A stretch of DNA of 64,000 nt, taken from Acanthopleura granulata. Taxonomy: Eukaryota > Mollusca > Polyplacophora > Chitonida > Chitonidae. Below, piece after piece: positions 27,282-40,148 of the stretch. Every line of letters starts with the position of its first letter. Within the stretch, counting starts at the first letter, position 1. Below the pieces are notes generated by a model. It was not told where the DNA came from and ran no database searches. It saw only the letters and a program-made list of their open reading frames with translations. The stretch covers positions 4,993,186-5,057,185 of the forward strand of contig JABBOT010000005.1 in assembly GCA_016165875.1 (NCBI GenBank). The letters run 5' to 3'. Made by a program: the position numbers and the translations under genes.

Positions 27282-29112
27282 GCCTGGCTTTCTTTCTTTT
27301 GTCTCAATCCCAGTGCTAACAAGCATTTCACTGCATTATTACCTGACGTGGATCTATATCAGCAAAATAAAGACTTTCAGGCACAAAAGGATAGTATTCT
27401 GTTCAAAAATTTAGTCTGACAATATGCCACAAGTCAGATGGACATTTCTTCACCCCCCCTGCCGAGCCTGATGAATATCGGCATGGAATCTCAAGCAGGT
27501 TATCCAAAACAGATTAGGGTTTGAGGGAGAGGAGAAAAGACTTACAGCCTTCAAAACATTCTGACGTTCCATACACTTTAAAAACTAAGTTTTCATCTAT
27601 TTTCAAACTGAATCTGTTGTTCTGGACATTAGGCCCTGGATTAACAGCATATTCATGTATGAGCTCAGATGACAATAATGTAGAAAACTCAAAAATCACA
27701 GCCTCAGTCAGGGTTGCTGTAAATTTGTGAGAATTTATCATACGTGAATCAATTATACTTGATTCTGTTTTGTAAAATAAATAATATTTCACCGTGAACA
27801 ATTTCATAAAGAAGACATTTATGCAGTTCCATTTATGAAATATGCTAACTCATGAATTTTTAACAATTGAGAAGGCAAACAAACCTTGTAGCAATCAGCT
27901 AATGGGCCTTCACCTCCCAACAGGCTTTGTTATTTGTTCTGTAATAATAATCACACTGAATGAGAGTGAAATGTTTCCCAGAGCAAATGTTGTCCCAGAG
28001 AATGTGAGTAACACTCAACTGACGGTCAGACAGTACATTCCACTGGTCTTCCCATTCTCATATACATGTACCTGATATTAATGTGGAGTCAAAGATTTGC
28101 TTATCCCAGCAGCCAGTCTTTCATAGAGCACACCCACATGTACACAGCTGATTTATGCTCAACTAAAAGCTCTTTTAACACTTCAGATACTTGTTTGTGT
28201 TTGTGATTATCGATGTATTTTTTTTTTTAAGGGAGCCATAATCTCCTTATATGTGTGTAATAAATAAGACATGCTGTCAAAATTATAAATGTTCTAAACT
28301 AGCCCTCTTAACAGAGACTGAAGGCTTCAGGGACAAAACCAAAGTGTACAGGAGGCTAAATCAGCCAAATTCTCACAAACATTTGGCAATTAACACACAT
28401 ACAATAACTGATTCTTCAGGTAAGATAAGTCAGTAACAAAGTAAAGCATATATAGCCTGTCAAATACTTGAAAACGACATTGATTAAGGACCAATAATAA
28501 GTAGACTGTCTGCCTTTCTGAGGTTTTTTTACAGAATTTTAATTAAAACACACACCATACAGCTTTATAATGCATTTACAATTTCAAAATCGTTTTGGAT
28601 TTACAGATTATTCTACTATCACTGAAACAAACGTTTCCCCAAAAGAAATAAATGTAGTTCGACACCTGCATTCAAGACAAGAGACAATTAATTCACCACC
28701 AATCACCCACCCTAATTATTTGCCATCAAATTTAGTTTATAATACACTCTCATCGACAACACTCAATTTCTTCTTTAATATTATAACCTTGTAATAGCTG
28801 ACTGTGTTTAAACTAACACGAAAGTAAGCTGTATATGTATCTTGAATATTTTCTGATAATCTTTTACAAAAAAAAAAAAATACCTGTACCATGCAACAGT
28901 ATGATCATGTATCACAAGCATGTAAGGTGGCGTGGTACAGGTGACGCACATTAATAAGTTCACGTCTCAGATTATTCATTATTCATCGGGTCACACTGCG
29001 CGTTGTCAGAGTAGGAGTGGAAATCTGAGGCTACTCATCACCAGATATATGATCTGGACGTGTTCGTATTGTTCTAACTGGAACACGGCAATTGGTACAA
29101 CATGGAGATCTC
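26004..29112. other. No gene recognised
   Basis: AT-rich sequence with the TA microsatellite. No coherent coding segment on either strand. Confidence 0.55.
27249..27279. repeat. (TA)n microsatellite
   Basis: An uninterrupted TA run of about 15 units lies next to ATGTATATG. It creates two poly-Tyr/Ile small ORFs that should be ignored. Confidence 0.95.
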
Positions 29113-29498
29113 ACATGGAGATAGGTACTCTGGTATTTGTGTGTACATGGAGATAGGCACTCTGGTATTTGTGTGTACATGGAGATAGGCACTCTGGTAT
29201 TTGTGTGTACATGGAGATAGGCACTCTGGTATTTGTGTGTACATGGAGACAGGCACTCTGGTATTTGTGTGTACATGGAGATAGGCACTCTGGTATTTGT
29301 GTGTACATGGAGATAGGCACTCTGGTATTTGTGTGTACATGGAGATAGGCACTCTGGTATTTGTGTGTACATGGAGATAGGCACTCTGGTATTTGTGTGT
29401 ACATGGAGATAGGCACTCTGGTATTTGTGTGTACATGGAGATAGGCACTCTGGTATTTGTGTGTACATGGAGATAGGTAATCTGGTATTTGTGTGTAC
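29113..29498. repeat. 32-bp minisatellite, 12 highly similar copies
   Basis: The unit ACATGGAGATAGGCACTCTG then GTATTTGTGTGT recurs every 32 bp with only a few substitutions. The unit has no stop in any of three minus-strand frames, giving overlapping ORFs of 193, 150 and 101 codons that repeat the same 32-residue pattern. These are artefacts. Confidence 0.95.
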
Positions 29499-32061
29499 CA
29501 TTAGACATATTGCCACACACTGGCAAGGGCTTTCAGAAATCAGTGTAGGATAATTCTCATATTCAAATGTGATTTGGTTATAAACAATATTGATAATGTA
29601 CATTTCTGACAAATTTAATGATTAATAAAGCAGACTTATTCACTGTAAAGGAAACCAATACATTAATTCATAGGCTGGTTAGTTAAGTAGGCCACATATA
29701 CATGTCCATGTAGATGAAATATTACAACCATCCTAAAAGTGACTGAATGAGTGATATACACATAAAATCTTTGAAAGGATCATTTCAGAACTCAAAACTG
29801 CACATTTCACAACAAATCACTTTTGCACAAAAATATTAAATCTAAATGCCACAGACACAACATAACTGTAAGGAAATCATTTTAGACATGAAAATTGGAA
29901 TCTTACAAGATATTCTTTTAAACGATGCCACAAGAATACAATATATGGACCTTGTCCACATTCAGGTACATGTGTTGGCCTACTGTTTAACTATCAAATG
30001 ACTATAACCTGTGGGAATTCCTCATTGATAACACTTGGCAAGTGGCCCATATGTATTGACCAGGAAATATTCCGTTCAAGCAATTACACAACATCAAGCT
30101 GTTAGCATTACTATACATACATCAACTCAACAGGAAAATCCTCACCAAATTACAAATGGCTGTGATATTTTCTGTCACCACCATGGAATTACCAAGCTCA
30201 AATATCACTTGATTGTGTACACCATCAATCATATGTACACACGACTACAGTAATTCAAGACCATTTTCACATCAAACCTCAAGGGTGACATCTTGAAATA
30301 TGACTGTCCTAACAGAACTTTTTTTGTGAGTTTTTGGTGTGTGTGTTTTTTTTTTCTCAAAACATGTAATGTCTCAAAATTTTTAACATTATAAGAACTA
30401 TAGAAGCATAGTCATTTTAAATTGTTTTTGTATACAGTTTTGTACAAATTCACATCACATTTCTTTGTTATTTTTATTACAAGTTTCGTCCAGCCACTCT
30501 GGCGTTCTCCCGGTGAAATATTCTCCAGTATGAGATCAGTCAAATTAATTCAAGTCAACTGAAAATTCAAATCAGCACCAAACAGGTTAAAGAGTTCATT
30601 CTTCCATTAAAAAATAAAATGAAGGCAGTACAATATTAATAATTTTTGTCCTCAGATTTGAAACCTGAACTCCTATATATCCAGCCTCATATATTGCCTT
30701 TATTACCTCTTTGGTGGAGGTGTCATGTAAAAACCCTGTTCAAAGCTAACTTCACAACTGTGATATGGTGTTTCTCTTTTGGACACGTGTTCAGAAGATG
30801 AGATATTAATAACCGACACTTGGGTTATGATAACCATGTCGTTCCACAACGACTCACAGAATATCACCACCTGTTGAAGCAGCGGTTAACTCACCACAGG
30901 CTTGGGCTAAGACTTTATTGATCGCAATTCCCAGACTTTTTTAGCGGTAATGCTCTATGCAATAAAAAAAAAAAAAGAATTCATATACGCCTTGTGCTTA
31001 GGCCACTTTTGCGAAACCCCAAGGAGTAAGCAGCAGAAGTGCATCTTGACAAAGGGCAGACAGCTCACGAAGAGCCACCCCCAGGGACTCTGGGCACATT
31101 GAGCGCTGCTCAAGATACTTTGCTTGGAAGGCAATGCAGACAAGACATTCAGCCAGACAGCAGGAATTAGGTAGGATCACGGGCAATTTAGTCTGAATTA
31201 TAACCATTATGGCAGTTGGATAAAACAAGGCCTATAGAACGGTGAAAAGAAGAAAGCTTGTCAGACATATCCATACACTTTTATCATATATGTGTTTTAT
31301 TTCAAGAGATTTCTTCAGATCTTGAGGACATATCATATTCAAATGGGCCCTATTCTGCCCCCTTGTCACTTACTAACCATACTGGATAAAAATTTTTGGT
31401 GCAGACTTACTAATTAATGAAGACAATCTCATTTAATTTACCCCCCGTCATTTTGTCTAGTTTGGTGATGAACTAGGTGTCCTCCAGTTTGTGTGGTTAC
31501 ATTAACATTACAGAAGGTTAACTTTGCCATTGTTTTCTAGGTGGAGTTGAATCATAGTGTAGAAAACATCAGGCTACAGCCCAGGTTCAAACACCAGCCA
31601 GAAACATCCATCTGACTCATTCATTATACATCTTAAAGGAAGCAAATATCTCAGAGTATGACTCAGATGTGTTCTACAGAGCAGAGTCATATATCATTCC
31701 TCTGAAACATATATGTACCACAGCAATCTTAAACTCCTAGAGCTCTTAACTGGATCTCAATCAACTGAATTAATGACACATAAGCTTGTTTAATTGACAC
31801 AGCTGAAATGAAACTCCTGGCATGCTAGAACTGAGGCCAATCCGATTAACCATTCCACTTGACACAAGAGCCATTAACTTTATCGTCTTTAGTAAGTTAT
31901 GTTTTAATAACATGATCAATCAGGGATACACCATCCATTCATAACAGACTGCTTGTATGACCATCAGAGGCAATATCAGGCATTCTACTGGTATGTACAG
32001 GCTTACTTAGTTGCCCTTCACTTTTGAACTTTTCTCATATTATTTATCTGATTTTTGCTTT
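29499..32061. other. No gene recognised
   Basis: AT-rich sequence. A G+C-richer patch at about 30960..31200 has overlapping ORFs of 62 and 76 codons on the minus strand that I cannot assign. Confidence 0.5.
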
Positions 32062-32131
32062 GTGCCATATCCAAGAATATTTCACTAATACAATGGCAAC
32101 AACTGCCTCATTTGTGGTGGGAGGTATTCAC
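32062..32131 (-). mobile_element. SINE tail fragment of the same family
   Basis: The + strand stretch GCCATATCCAAGAATATTTC, then CACTAATACAATGGC and GGTGGGAGG, corresponds to the 3' part of the SINE in minus orientation. About 70 bp are recognisable; the tRNA part is missing. Confidence 0.5.
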
Positions 32132-32280
32132 ATTCAACAGGTTTCAAGACAGTTAGACACAACAGCTTCCTTGATGCACACTGCAGTCCTGTAGAGTCTC
32201 ATGGTCATGGCAAATGTTTTACTCCGACCCGAGTGAAAACTGAACATTGGTAGCTGCATAGATGTTTGTACATGGTCACA

Positions 32281-32408
32281 GTGTTGCTCACCAGAACAGA
32301 GGTACACGAACAGTGTTGCTCACCAGAGCAGAGGTACATGAACAGTGTTGCTCACCAGAGCAGAGGTACATGAACATTGTTGCTCACCAGAGCTAAGGTA
32401 CATGAACT
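32281..32408. repeat. 32-bp tandem repeat, 4 copies
   Basis: GTGTTGCTCACCAGAGCAG then AGGTACATGAACA starts at 32281, 32313, 32345 and 32377. Confidence 0.9.
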
Positions 32409-32487
32409 GTGTAATGCTCCATGGTTTACAAATACGTGTCTGACATTTCTGAACACACTGCTTTGGTTGAAGTGGTATGACCATGTT

Positions 32488-32617
32488 GCCAGTATCGTAT
32501 ATTAGTGGACAAAGCCAGTGTCGTATATTAGTGGACAAAGCCAGTGTTGTATTTTAGAGGACAAAGCCAGTGTCGTATATTAGTGGACAAAGCCAGTGTC
32601 GTATTTTAGTGGACAAA
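32488..32617. repeat. 26-bp tandem repeat, exactly 5 copies
   Basis: GCCAGTGTCGTATATTAGTG then GACAAA starts at 32488, 32514, 32540, 32566 and 32592. It lies only 80 bp from the 32-bp array and is unrelated to it. Confidence 0.9.
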
Positions 32618-33012
32618 GATCTCTTGTGAGTCAAATCACTTTCACCCATGGGGTGTTTTCAAAGGCGTTAGGCAGCTATTTGCAGGCTTGCATAATACAC
32701 TCACAATGTCAATGTTTCATACTACTCTCAGTTTGATCAAAACATATATTCTGATTTGGCACTAATGTTACAAGAGAATGATGTGCTCATTTCAACTTCC
32801 CTTCAGAATAACAATCAATCAGTGATTGCAATGAGTTGAAACCAGTGCATCACGTAATGTGGTTATCACAAAATAATAGTCATTAGCATTTATCATCGAC
32901 AACTCGTTTGTTTAAAAATTATATCTGCTTGATGAACATAAATGTTACCCAAATCCCCAATGCTGATGTGCACCACTTCTCGCCAGCACCTAGTAGTAAG
33001 GTCAGCCGTTAG

Positions 33013-33200
33013 GGCCATTATTAAAAATATATGAACGTTTTTATTGGAATTTTCATAGAGCTTTTTTCTTTCTTAACTTCAGTAAACTCAAGATTTCCTT
33101 TTAACCTTGAGTGAATGAAAAAAAAGAAACAAGAATTCCTGACACACCAACCCTATTTTTAAGTCAAGTTGCATCCAACAAAGAATTTTTAAGGCTTTCC
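33013..33200 (+). mobile_element. MITE-like element, copy 4, degraded
   Basis: GGCCATTATTAAAAATATATG at the left, TTTTTATTGGAATTTTCAT inside, and TTTTTAAGGCTTTCC at the right follow the same order as copies 1-3, with more substitutions and a shortened interior. Confidence 0.5.
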
Positions 33201-33537
33201 CAGACTGTATACTCATTCTGACACAACAGCTGTGGGCACCTGAGTTACCTGGTGCAGACTGTCACCTATCATGCCAGTAGTTATCACTGTGATGGATTGA
33301 ATTAGGAAGTATGGAATGGATACATCAAGTATGCAGTGTGTCATTAAGCATGCATGGCCGACAAGTGATGCATGCACAGGCAACTTCAACAAAACTTTTT
33401 TTATTACTATATTTTCAACTTAGATGTGATAACAAGGCTACCAAAGAGCTTACCTTACATGTGGTACACTAAGTAAGGAATTGGATAATTTACAGTATTT
33501 CAACAATGGAATATCCCCCTTATGTCATTATGTTCTA

Positions 33538-33680
33538 CATGTGTGCAAACCCTGTACTTAATGCATGCAGTATTTTTTAAGATACCACCCTAACATTTTG
33601 TTTTTGAACTACACATGTGCAAACCCTGGGTTCAATACATGCAGTACTTTATAAGATACCACCCCTACCATTTGGTTTAA
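33538..33680. repeat. Two-copy direct repeat, ~75 bp
   Basis: ACATGTGTGCAAACCCTG, then ATGCAGTATTTTTTAAGATACCACC at the left, matches ACATGTGCAAACCCTGG, then ATGCAGTACTTTATAAGATACCACC at the right (33613 onward). Confidence 0.75.
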
Positions 33681-34255
33681 TATTACTATCCCTGTTTTTG
33701 TACCCAGAGTAAACCAGAAGCTATGCCTGTGGTTAGTACAGCCGGAGCTAAAATAATGTTGTCTACCTCGTCATGCCAAAACTTGGGAAACGCTGACACA
33801 TGAATTTCTTTAAAAACACTAACAGGCCCTGTGGCGCTAAATCATGTGTGCAGCCATGAATAAAATAGTCAATTTATCACTTTCTGATGATGAAGGATTT
33901 CATATGAAATTTTTCATGCCATCTATAAATCAAAGGTAAAGTACAATGTAGTATGTAGTATAGCTATTTTACCTTGTCCCCTTTCATGCTATTCAGAGGC
34001 ACTAAGCAATATGCTACATACAGGTAAAGTACAACCACGTCTGAAGAGGTGTAACAATCTTCATGGTCTTAGACTGGGGTGTCAGTAATAAGCGATCTAC
34101 AACAATGGTCTTTAAACACTAAGCCTTTGAGTACTGGAGTTTGGGACTACATTAACAATAATAAAACTGAACAAGAATGTCATCACTTGAAGAAAGAAAT
34201 TGTCAGTAGCCCTCTATTGAGCATAAGACACGTTGAAAAGTTCAACACAATTTAG

Positions 34256-34304
34256 CCAGCCGCCAGCCGTGAGCCAGCAGCCAGCAGTGAGCCAGCAGCC
34301 AGCC
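34256..34304. repeat. Short CAGC-rich tandem repeat
   Basis: CCAGC/GTGAGCCAGCAG words are repeated about four times. Confidence 0.7.
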
Positions 34305-34915
34305 AATCGTGTACACGTGGCGTGCTTGAAAAATATCACACTCAAATAATCTATGGTTGAAGTACTACTTGGCTGGTTGTTCAAACTATTTGGCTTGGCT
34401 GTGGGACAAATCATCCACCACTCTCCTTCCTCAGCAGCTAGTGGAGCACTACACACATGGGCTAATTCACTAAATGAGTGTTCCCTTTTATCACTTGTTT
34501 ATACTACTTATTTCCACTTAACTGTGATCCACATATGTCGATCACAATGGTGGAAAGCACATGGTCTCCAGTAAAATTCATATAAGACCCAATACTATGT
34601 GAGGGAGCATCATCAACTGCTTACTGCCATGAAGTTCCCTAAGGCAACAAAAGGACAGGAATTTTGAAAATCCTCTTATATCAAGGCCATACTTGGTTCT
34701 GATCCCAAATTTCGTAAGTGGCAGTGTGACTGAGCATTAATAAATTTTATAAAATGCAACTCTCAATGTTGCTTTCCCTGGGTGTTCAAGTATGTGAATA
34801 ACATATTTGTATAACTAAAATTTTTATTGGTATACCATATCATCTTTGTGTTCAATTTACTCATTAATTTTAAAACAGCTTGAATAGTTTGGGGGCCTAA
34901 CTGTTTTAGAGTTTA

Positions 34916-35151
34916 TCTGATTGGTGTTTTACACCGTACTCAAGAATACTTCACTTATACGACGACGGCCAATATTATGGTGGGAGGAAACCAGGCAGAG
35001 CCTGGGGGAAACCCACGACCATCCGCAGGTTGCTGGCAGACCTTCCCACGTACGGCCGGAGAGGAAGCCAGCATGAACTGGACTTGAACTCACAGCAACC
35101 GCATTGGTGGGAGGCTTCGAGTCATTGCCCTGCGGTAGCGCACTAACCAAC
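34916..35151 (-). mobile_element. tRNA-derived SINE, complete, with perfect 13-bp target-site duplication
   Basis: Read on the minus strand it starts GGTTAGTGCGCTACC (A-box-like). It has a B box GTTCAAGTCC (35080..35089, matching GWTCRANNC) and a conserved central block with TGGGTTTCCCCC and GGTTTCCTCCCACC. Its 3' part contains ATTCTTGAGTACGGTG followed by TAAAACACCAATCAGA. The flanks GTTTTAGAGTTTA at 34903..34915 and 35152..35164 are identical, which is the signature of LINE-driven insertion. The central block resembles the Meta-type domain described in molluscan SINEs (from memory of the family). No protein is encoded. Confidence 0.88.
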
Positions 35152-36065
35152 GTTTTAGAGTTTAGCATTTTCCTGAACTAAATGGCTCCAGATATGTCCC
35201 TGGATAAGTACAGTATTTTCAATAAAAATACCATTTGACATGGTGACAAATGCCAGCAACAAGTGTGTTAGTAGTTAGCTAATAGCCTGCCAACAGCTTA
35301 GGACTGTACAGAGTACCATTCTGGTTGGTGAAGCCTCTATAGCCACATACATCGGGTGATCAAGACAAGGCTGAGACATGGTAACGCGTCCCTAACCTAC
35401 AGTCCGACAGGCTCGCGTGATCTATTTCTCCCTAATCAGACCTTGCCAGCACCAGCAGGTGAGTCCATTCCTGTAGTCAGGTCTGGGATTTAGTGCTTCC
35501 ATTTCACGAACCAGTGGCTAGCCAGACGGATGCTATATTACGACCGATGGAACAATACATAAAGCGGAAATCATCAGAGTGAAAGTGACAACCGCATTAG
35601 GGTACAGTTGATATCTAAGGAGATCCCTGTCAAAGAGAGAGACACGCAAACTTACAGATACATCTGTATAATAACTGGATTAGCTTTCCAATGCTTATAT
35701 ACATGTATACTAGAAGCAACAAGTAGGAAATTTCTGTAAAATGAGTTACTGGAATGCTGGATTTCAAGCATTAGGATCTGAGTAAAACTGGTAACAAATA
35801 ACACATATACCCCTAATTATATTACGTCGTCACACCATCAGTGTTTGCAGAGATCCTACCACAGATCTTTGGCAAAAACTGACCAGCACTATTCTAATCA
35901 AAGTTTGTAAAATTTTTTAAACTTTAAAATCATTTCAACACTATAAAATGGTACATGTACGTGTACAAGTGTGGTATTTTCTGAAAAGCAATAATCTGAG
36001 CTATTTTCAGTATTTTGACGTGCTTAGCAGATATTTGATATTTGCCCCAAAAAACCCAATATACA

Positions 36066-36490
36066 GTCATCATCTCTGCTGACACTAATCTGCATCTTTG
36101 TTGACACTGTTGTTTGCATCTCGGTTGATACTATTCGTTACATATGTTGACTAGTCTGTAACTCTGTCAACATCAGACTGTTACTCTGTTGACACTATAG
36201 TCTGCACCTCTGTTGACACCAGAGTCTGTTACCCTGTTCACACTATAGTCTGCGACACTATTGTCTGTTACCCTGTTCACACTATAGTCTGTGACACTAT
36301 TGTCTGTTACTCTGTTGACACTATAGTCTGATACTCTGTTGACACCAGTCTGTTACTCTGTTGACACCAGTTTGTTACTCTGTTGACACCAGTCTGTTAC
36401 TCTGTTGACACTGTCATTTGTTACTCTACTGACACTGTAGTCTGTTACTGCACTGACACTATAGTGTTGACACTATGGTTTGTTTACTGA
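36066..36490. repeat. Degenerate ~22-bp tandem repeat
   Basis: GTCTGTTACTCTGTTGACAC with spacers of 2-10 bp recurs many times. The right-hand units are most regular and the left-hand ones diverged (GTCTGCATCTCGGTTGATAC and similar). Confidence 0.8.
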
Positions 36491-37316
36491 CAGACAGTTA
36501 CAATGACAACTTTCGTGGCAAATGCAAGTAATTAGAATTCAGCTCATTCTTCATCTATCAACTGGCAGACAATTTATGCTCTTTAAACATGCACCTTTAA
36601 GTGACATGAATAAGAAATAATAAAACATTTTAATATTAAACACCAGTAAGACTAAGTCAGTAGGCCAGATCGGCACACACATCAGTATACCAGATTAAAA
36701 TTCCATTACAAGACAGACAAGGATTGTCTTGGTTTTTTCACTCTCCACTATACGCCGTGAACAATCTTAGTTCACTCAAGACCATGCATGTCCCTCTATT
36801 CCACCAAAATTCTGACGAGCAGAAAAGTTCATCAGTGACATGCCAGTGGTCAGCGATCCAAAGTCCTCCACAAACATAAGCTGAAAATTCATATGTACCT
36901 ATGGAGAGCAAAAACAAGCAGAATACATCAATCACTCTCTAATCACCAATGGCATGCAAACCATCTACAGAACAGTACATGCAAAGCTAAATTGGTCTCA
37001 ATCTGTAGATATATGTACATCAGGTCATGCATTTAATATTTGCATCACTTATTCACGTGGGAATGAAAAGGACAAAATCGTCATTTTGAAAAAGTAAGAA
37101 TCAAAATATATCCATACCATAAATGCAATGAATGCATTAACAATCAGGTTTACATTATTAAACAAAACAGATTTACAAAATTAAGTAATCCTGAAACTCT
37201 GAAGAGCCATGTTATTGCTGTTCTGCTTTTTAATTTTTATGCTGTGTATAGTCTTTTACATTGTATTTCTAAGGACTAAGAATCCCTGAGACCCGATACC
37301 TGTTTTCAAGTTACTA

Positions 37317-37818
37317 TTTAAAGGGAAAGACCTCGTAAAGATGAGTTTATAGTGAGTTGAAAAACCATTAAAAATTGTATCTATAAATATCTGCACTGAT
37401 TTTTTTTAGATTTTTTTTTTCTCCAAACATATTTGGTCAAATGTTTTGATTCTGTGGTGGGTTTTATGAGCCATATTGACAATGTTTTCACCAGTGACAT
37501 CACAGCTTTGTGTACATCTTTATATTCAGCCCTGAGTAAAGGTCTTGTAAAGAGTGTCTTTGTAATATTTGCCTCTGTATGAAAATGATAATATGACATT
37601 AAATTTCTGCTTCAGGGCCACGGAAAAGTCGCCATGACATCACTGGCGAACCACATCATTAATATGGTCCATAAAACTCACCATACAATCAAAACATCTG
37701 ACTGCATTTATTTTGGTGAAAAAAAAATTTAAAAATTCAGTGAATGTATTTTCAGATACAGTCTTTCATCGCCTTTTCACTCACCATAAATATATTTTTT
37801 AAGGTTTTTCCCTTTAAA
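37317..37818. mobile_element. Foldback (long-TIR) element, copy B
   Basis: It is homologous to copy A throughout. The left end is TTTAAAGGGAAAGACC then TCGTAAAGATGA, the right end TTTTTTAAGGTTTTTCCCTTTAAA. The internal pair is GAGCCATATTGACAATG against CATCATTAATATGGTCC. It adds ~65 bp in the centre (AAGGTCTTGTAAAGAG) that resembles another copy of its own terminus. No coding capacity. Confidence 0.75.
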
Positions 37819-39487
37819 ATTAAAATGTGATGACAACATAGCATTTTGAGTAATTCTAGACTAGAACATGACAGCCAATAAACTGCAAATAACATCAATG
37901 AAAATTTCTTTGCCTGACTCTACTTAAGCCATTGTGCTGGGGTGTGTAAATCTCTGCTTCTGAATTTACGGAATCAGTTATAATAAAACCTAACTGACAT
38001 GACTGACCTAAATCTAAAAGGGGCCAGATTTCACCAGTAATGCATGACAATTTGCCAGCTATCATGCTGTCCTCACTGCTCTAGTTGTATTATCTAGGCT
38101 GGCAGACTTTCCTGTTGTATCTGAATATATGCGCACAAATTTTAACTCTGAACCCCTATAAATGATTGGTCACATTGAGGCACAAAGACAGCGTGTCCAA
38201 CGAAAAGGGTTTTCCAATTTTCACACACAGTCATGACAGTCAACTATATATGCCGTTCAAAGTATGTTGTAACTTACGGCATAAAAATCAAAAGAAAATT
38301 TGCCTGTGCGGGTTTATGGGCTCAAAAATCGGACCAAGATGACCACCACCAGAACAGCACCAACCTAGTAGTGATTTACTGACGCCTAAATTTGACTGAA
38401 ATGATCTAAATGAGAGTAACTCAGTCTAATTATGACATCTTGGTGGTTCCATCCTCACCATTCTTACAGGTGTGACATTTTTTCCCCCTCAATCTCAAGT
38501 ATTTATACGGTAATTAAGGCCATATCATCCAGAGTGTAAGAAAGGCAGCTTAGCTTAATTAACACCTGTAGTAATGAAGGCAAAAGACACTCCTGCTAAC
38601 ATTCTGCACCTGAGCTTGTGATGACGTTAATGATGCCCTCTGGATAAACAGTTCAAAATCCTAATGAAATGTAAATTCTTCCCAGATGTCGCCCATGCCG
38701 GTGAATATAGTGAGGCCCTTCCTTCCAATATTGCAACAGTATGGCCACCGCTAAGTCATTTTTCCTCAATCATAACCCTCTCATGTACAGTATTCCGGGC
38801 AAAATAATTAAAATACTTGAGAAACTGACATTTTATTTCAAAATATAAATATATATTTACATAGTGCCGAACTTCCAGGGTAGAGGATAGCACAGGTTTA
38901 TTGAGTACACGTCAGTAAAGAGAGGTGCCCTACCCCACCTTAGGGACAAATCTCATAACTGTAAGTATATATTTATAATCTTTAGCACAAAGAAAAACCA
39001 CCTGATGCCATTAAAGTGAGGCTATACCCTTGTTCGTCTGATCCAAAGATGTCTGGTCCAGAGATATGTATGATTACTTCCATTAAAGGTTAAAAGGAAA
39101 CCAAACCCTGGTATATTATAATTCTTGAAACAGATCACATTCAACCTGGCATTAACTGTACACATTTTACAGCAGTCTTGATTTCACAATTGTCTGTAAC
39201 TGTACACTGAAATATTTACCTTCACACCAACAGTACATGTACACTGTCATAATGAAGATAAACATATATACTAGTTGTGCTATAAGGTGAAACCTATAAC
39301 ATCGGTAATAAGATCATAACTGTAAGCTCAGTCTGTGTGAGCTGAGCTAACAAGACTTCATGATCCCATAACTGCTCTGTCAGAGGGCAGAGCCTTTAAT
39401 GTAATTGTCAGTGTCTTCAGGAAGACAGAAAAGTCTCATAAAGTATTTTATATATAATGTTGTACACTTTTCTTGTTTAAATGAAAA
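37819..39487. other. No gene recognised
   Basis: Unique sequence. The part 38460..38730 contains several TTAATTA/TAATTA-type words in a complex context and could be regulatory, but this is only an impression. Confidence 0.4.
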
Positions 39488-40148
39488 ATAGTACACGCTT
39501 AATTGCTACAGAGAAATGGCACACACTTTATGACTATAGAGAAATGGTACATACTTCATAACTGCCATACAGATATGGTACACACTTTATTTCCAGAGAA
39601 ATGATGCACACTATCCTGCTACAAGAAAGGCACACAGTGTTTTGCTACCGAGAAATACACTGCTATGGAGAAATGGCACATGTCCCTTTCTAGTTTAACA
39701 GAGAAAGGGTTCAACCTTTCTTGCTTTGGAGATATGGCAAACACTTTCTTGCTGTGGAGAAATGGCACACCTTTTCTAGCTTAACAGAAAAATGGCACAC
39801 ACATTATTGCTACAAACACTGACAAAGAAATGACAAAACATTTTATCCTGCAGAGAAATCGCTTACACTTTCTTGCTATAGAGAAATGGCTCACACTTGC
39901 TACTATGAAATGCACACTTTCTTGTTAAGAGTAAAATGGCACATTTTCTTGCTACAAGGAAAGGGTGCATTTTTTCTTGCTACAGAGAAATGGCACACAA
40001 TTTATTGCCAGAGAATAACGACAAACACTTATCTGAATTCTCTGAACAGCGAAAATATACACACTTAATTTTAGAACTGCCACAAAGAAATACGAACACT
40101 TTACTGCTACAAGGGAATGCTTTATGCTTTATTGCGAGAGAATAACCT
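39488..40148. repeat. Degenerate ~28-bp tandem repeat
   Basis: GAGAAATGGCACACACTTT followed by C/ATTGCTAC recurs throughout with many indels. Several small ORFs here arise from the repeat. Confidence 0.75.

Noticed and set aside
29113..29498. CRISPR-like array
   Set aside because: Units are contiguous without unique spacers and the sequence is eukaryotic.
29031..29612. 193-, 150- and 101-codon minus-strand ORFs
   Set aside because: All are translations of the same 32-bp minisatellite in different frames.
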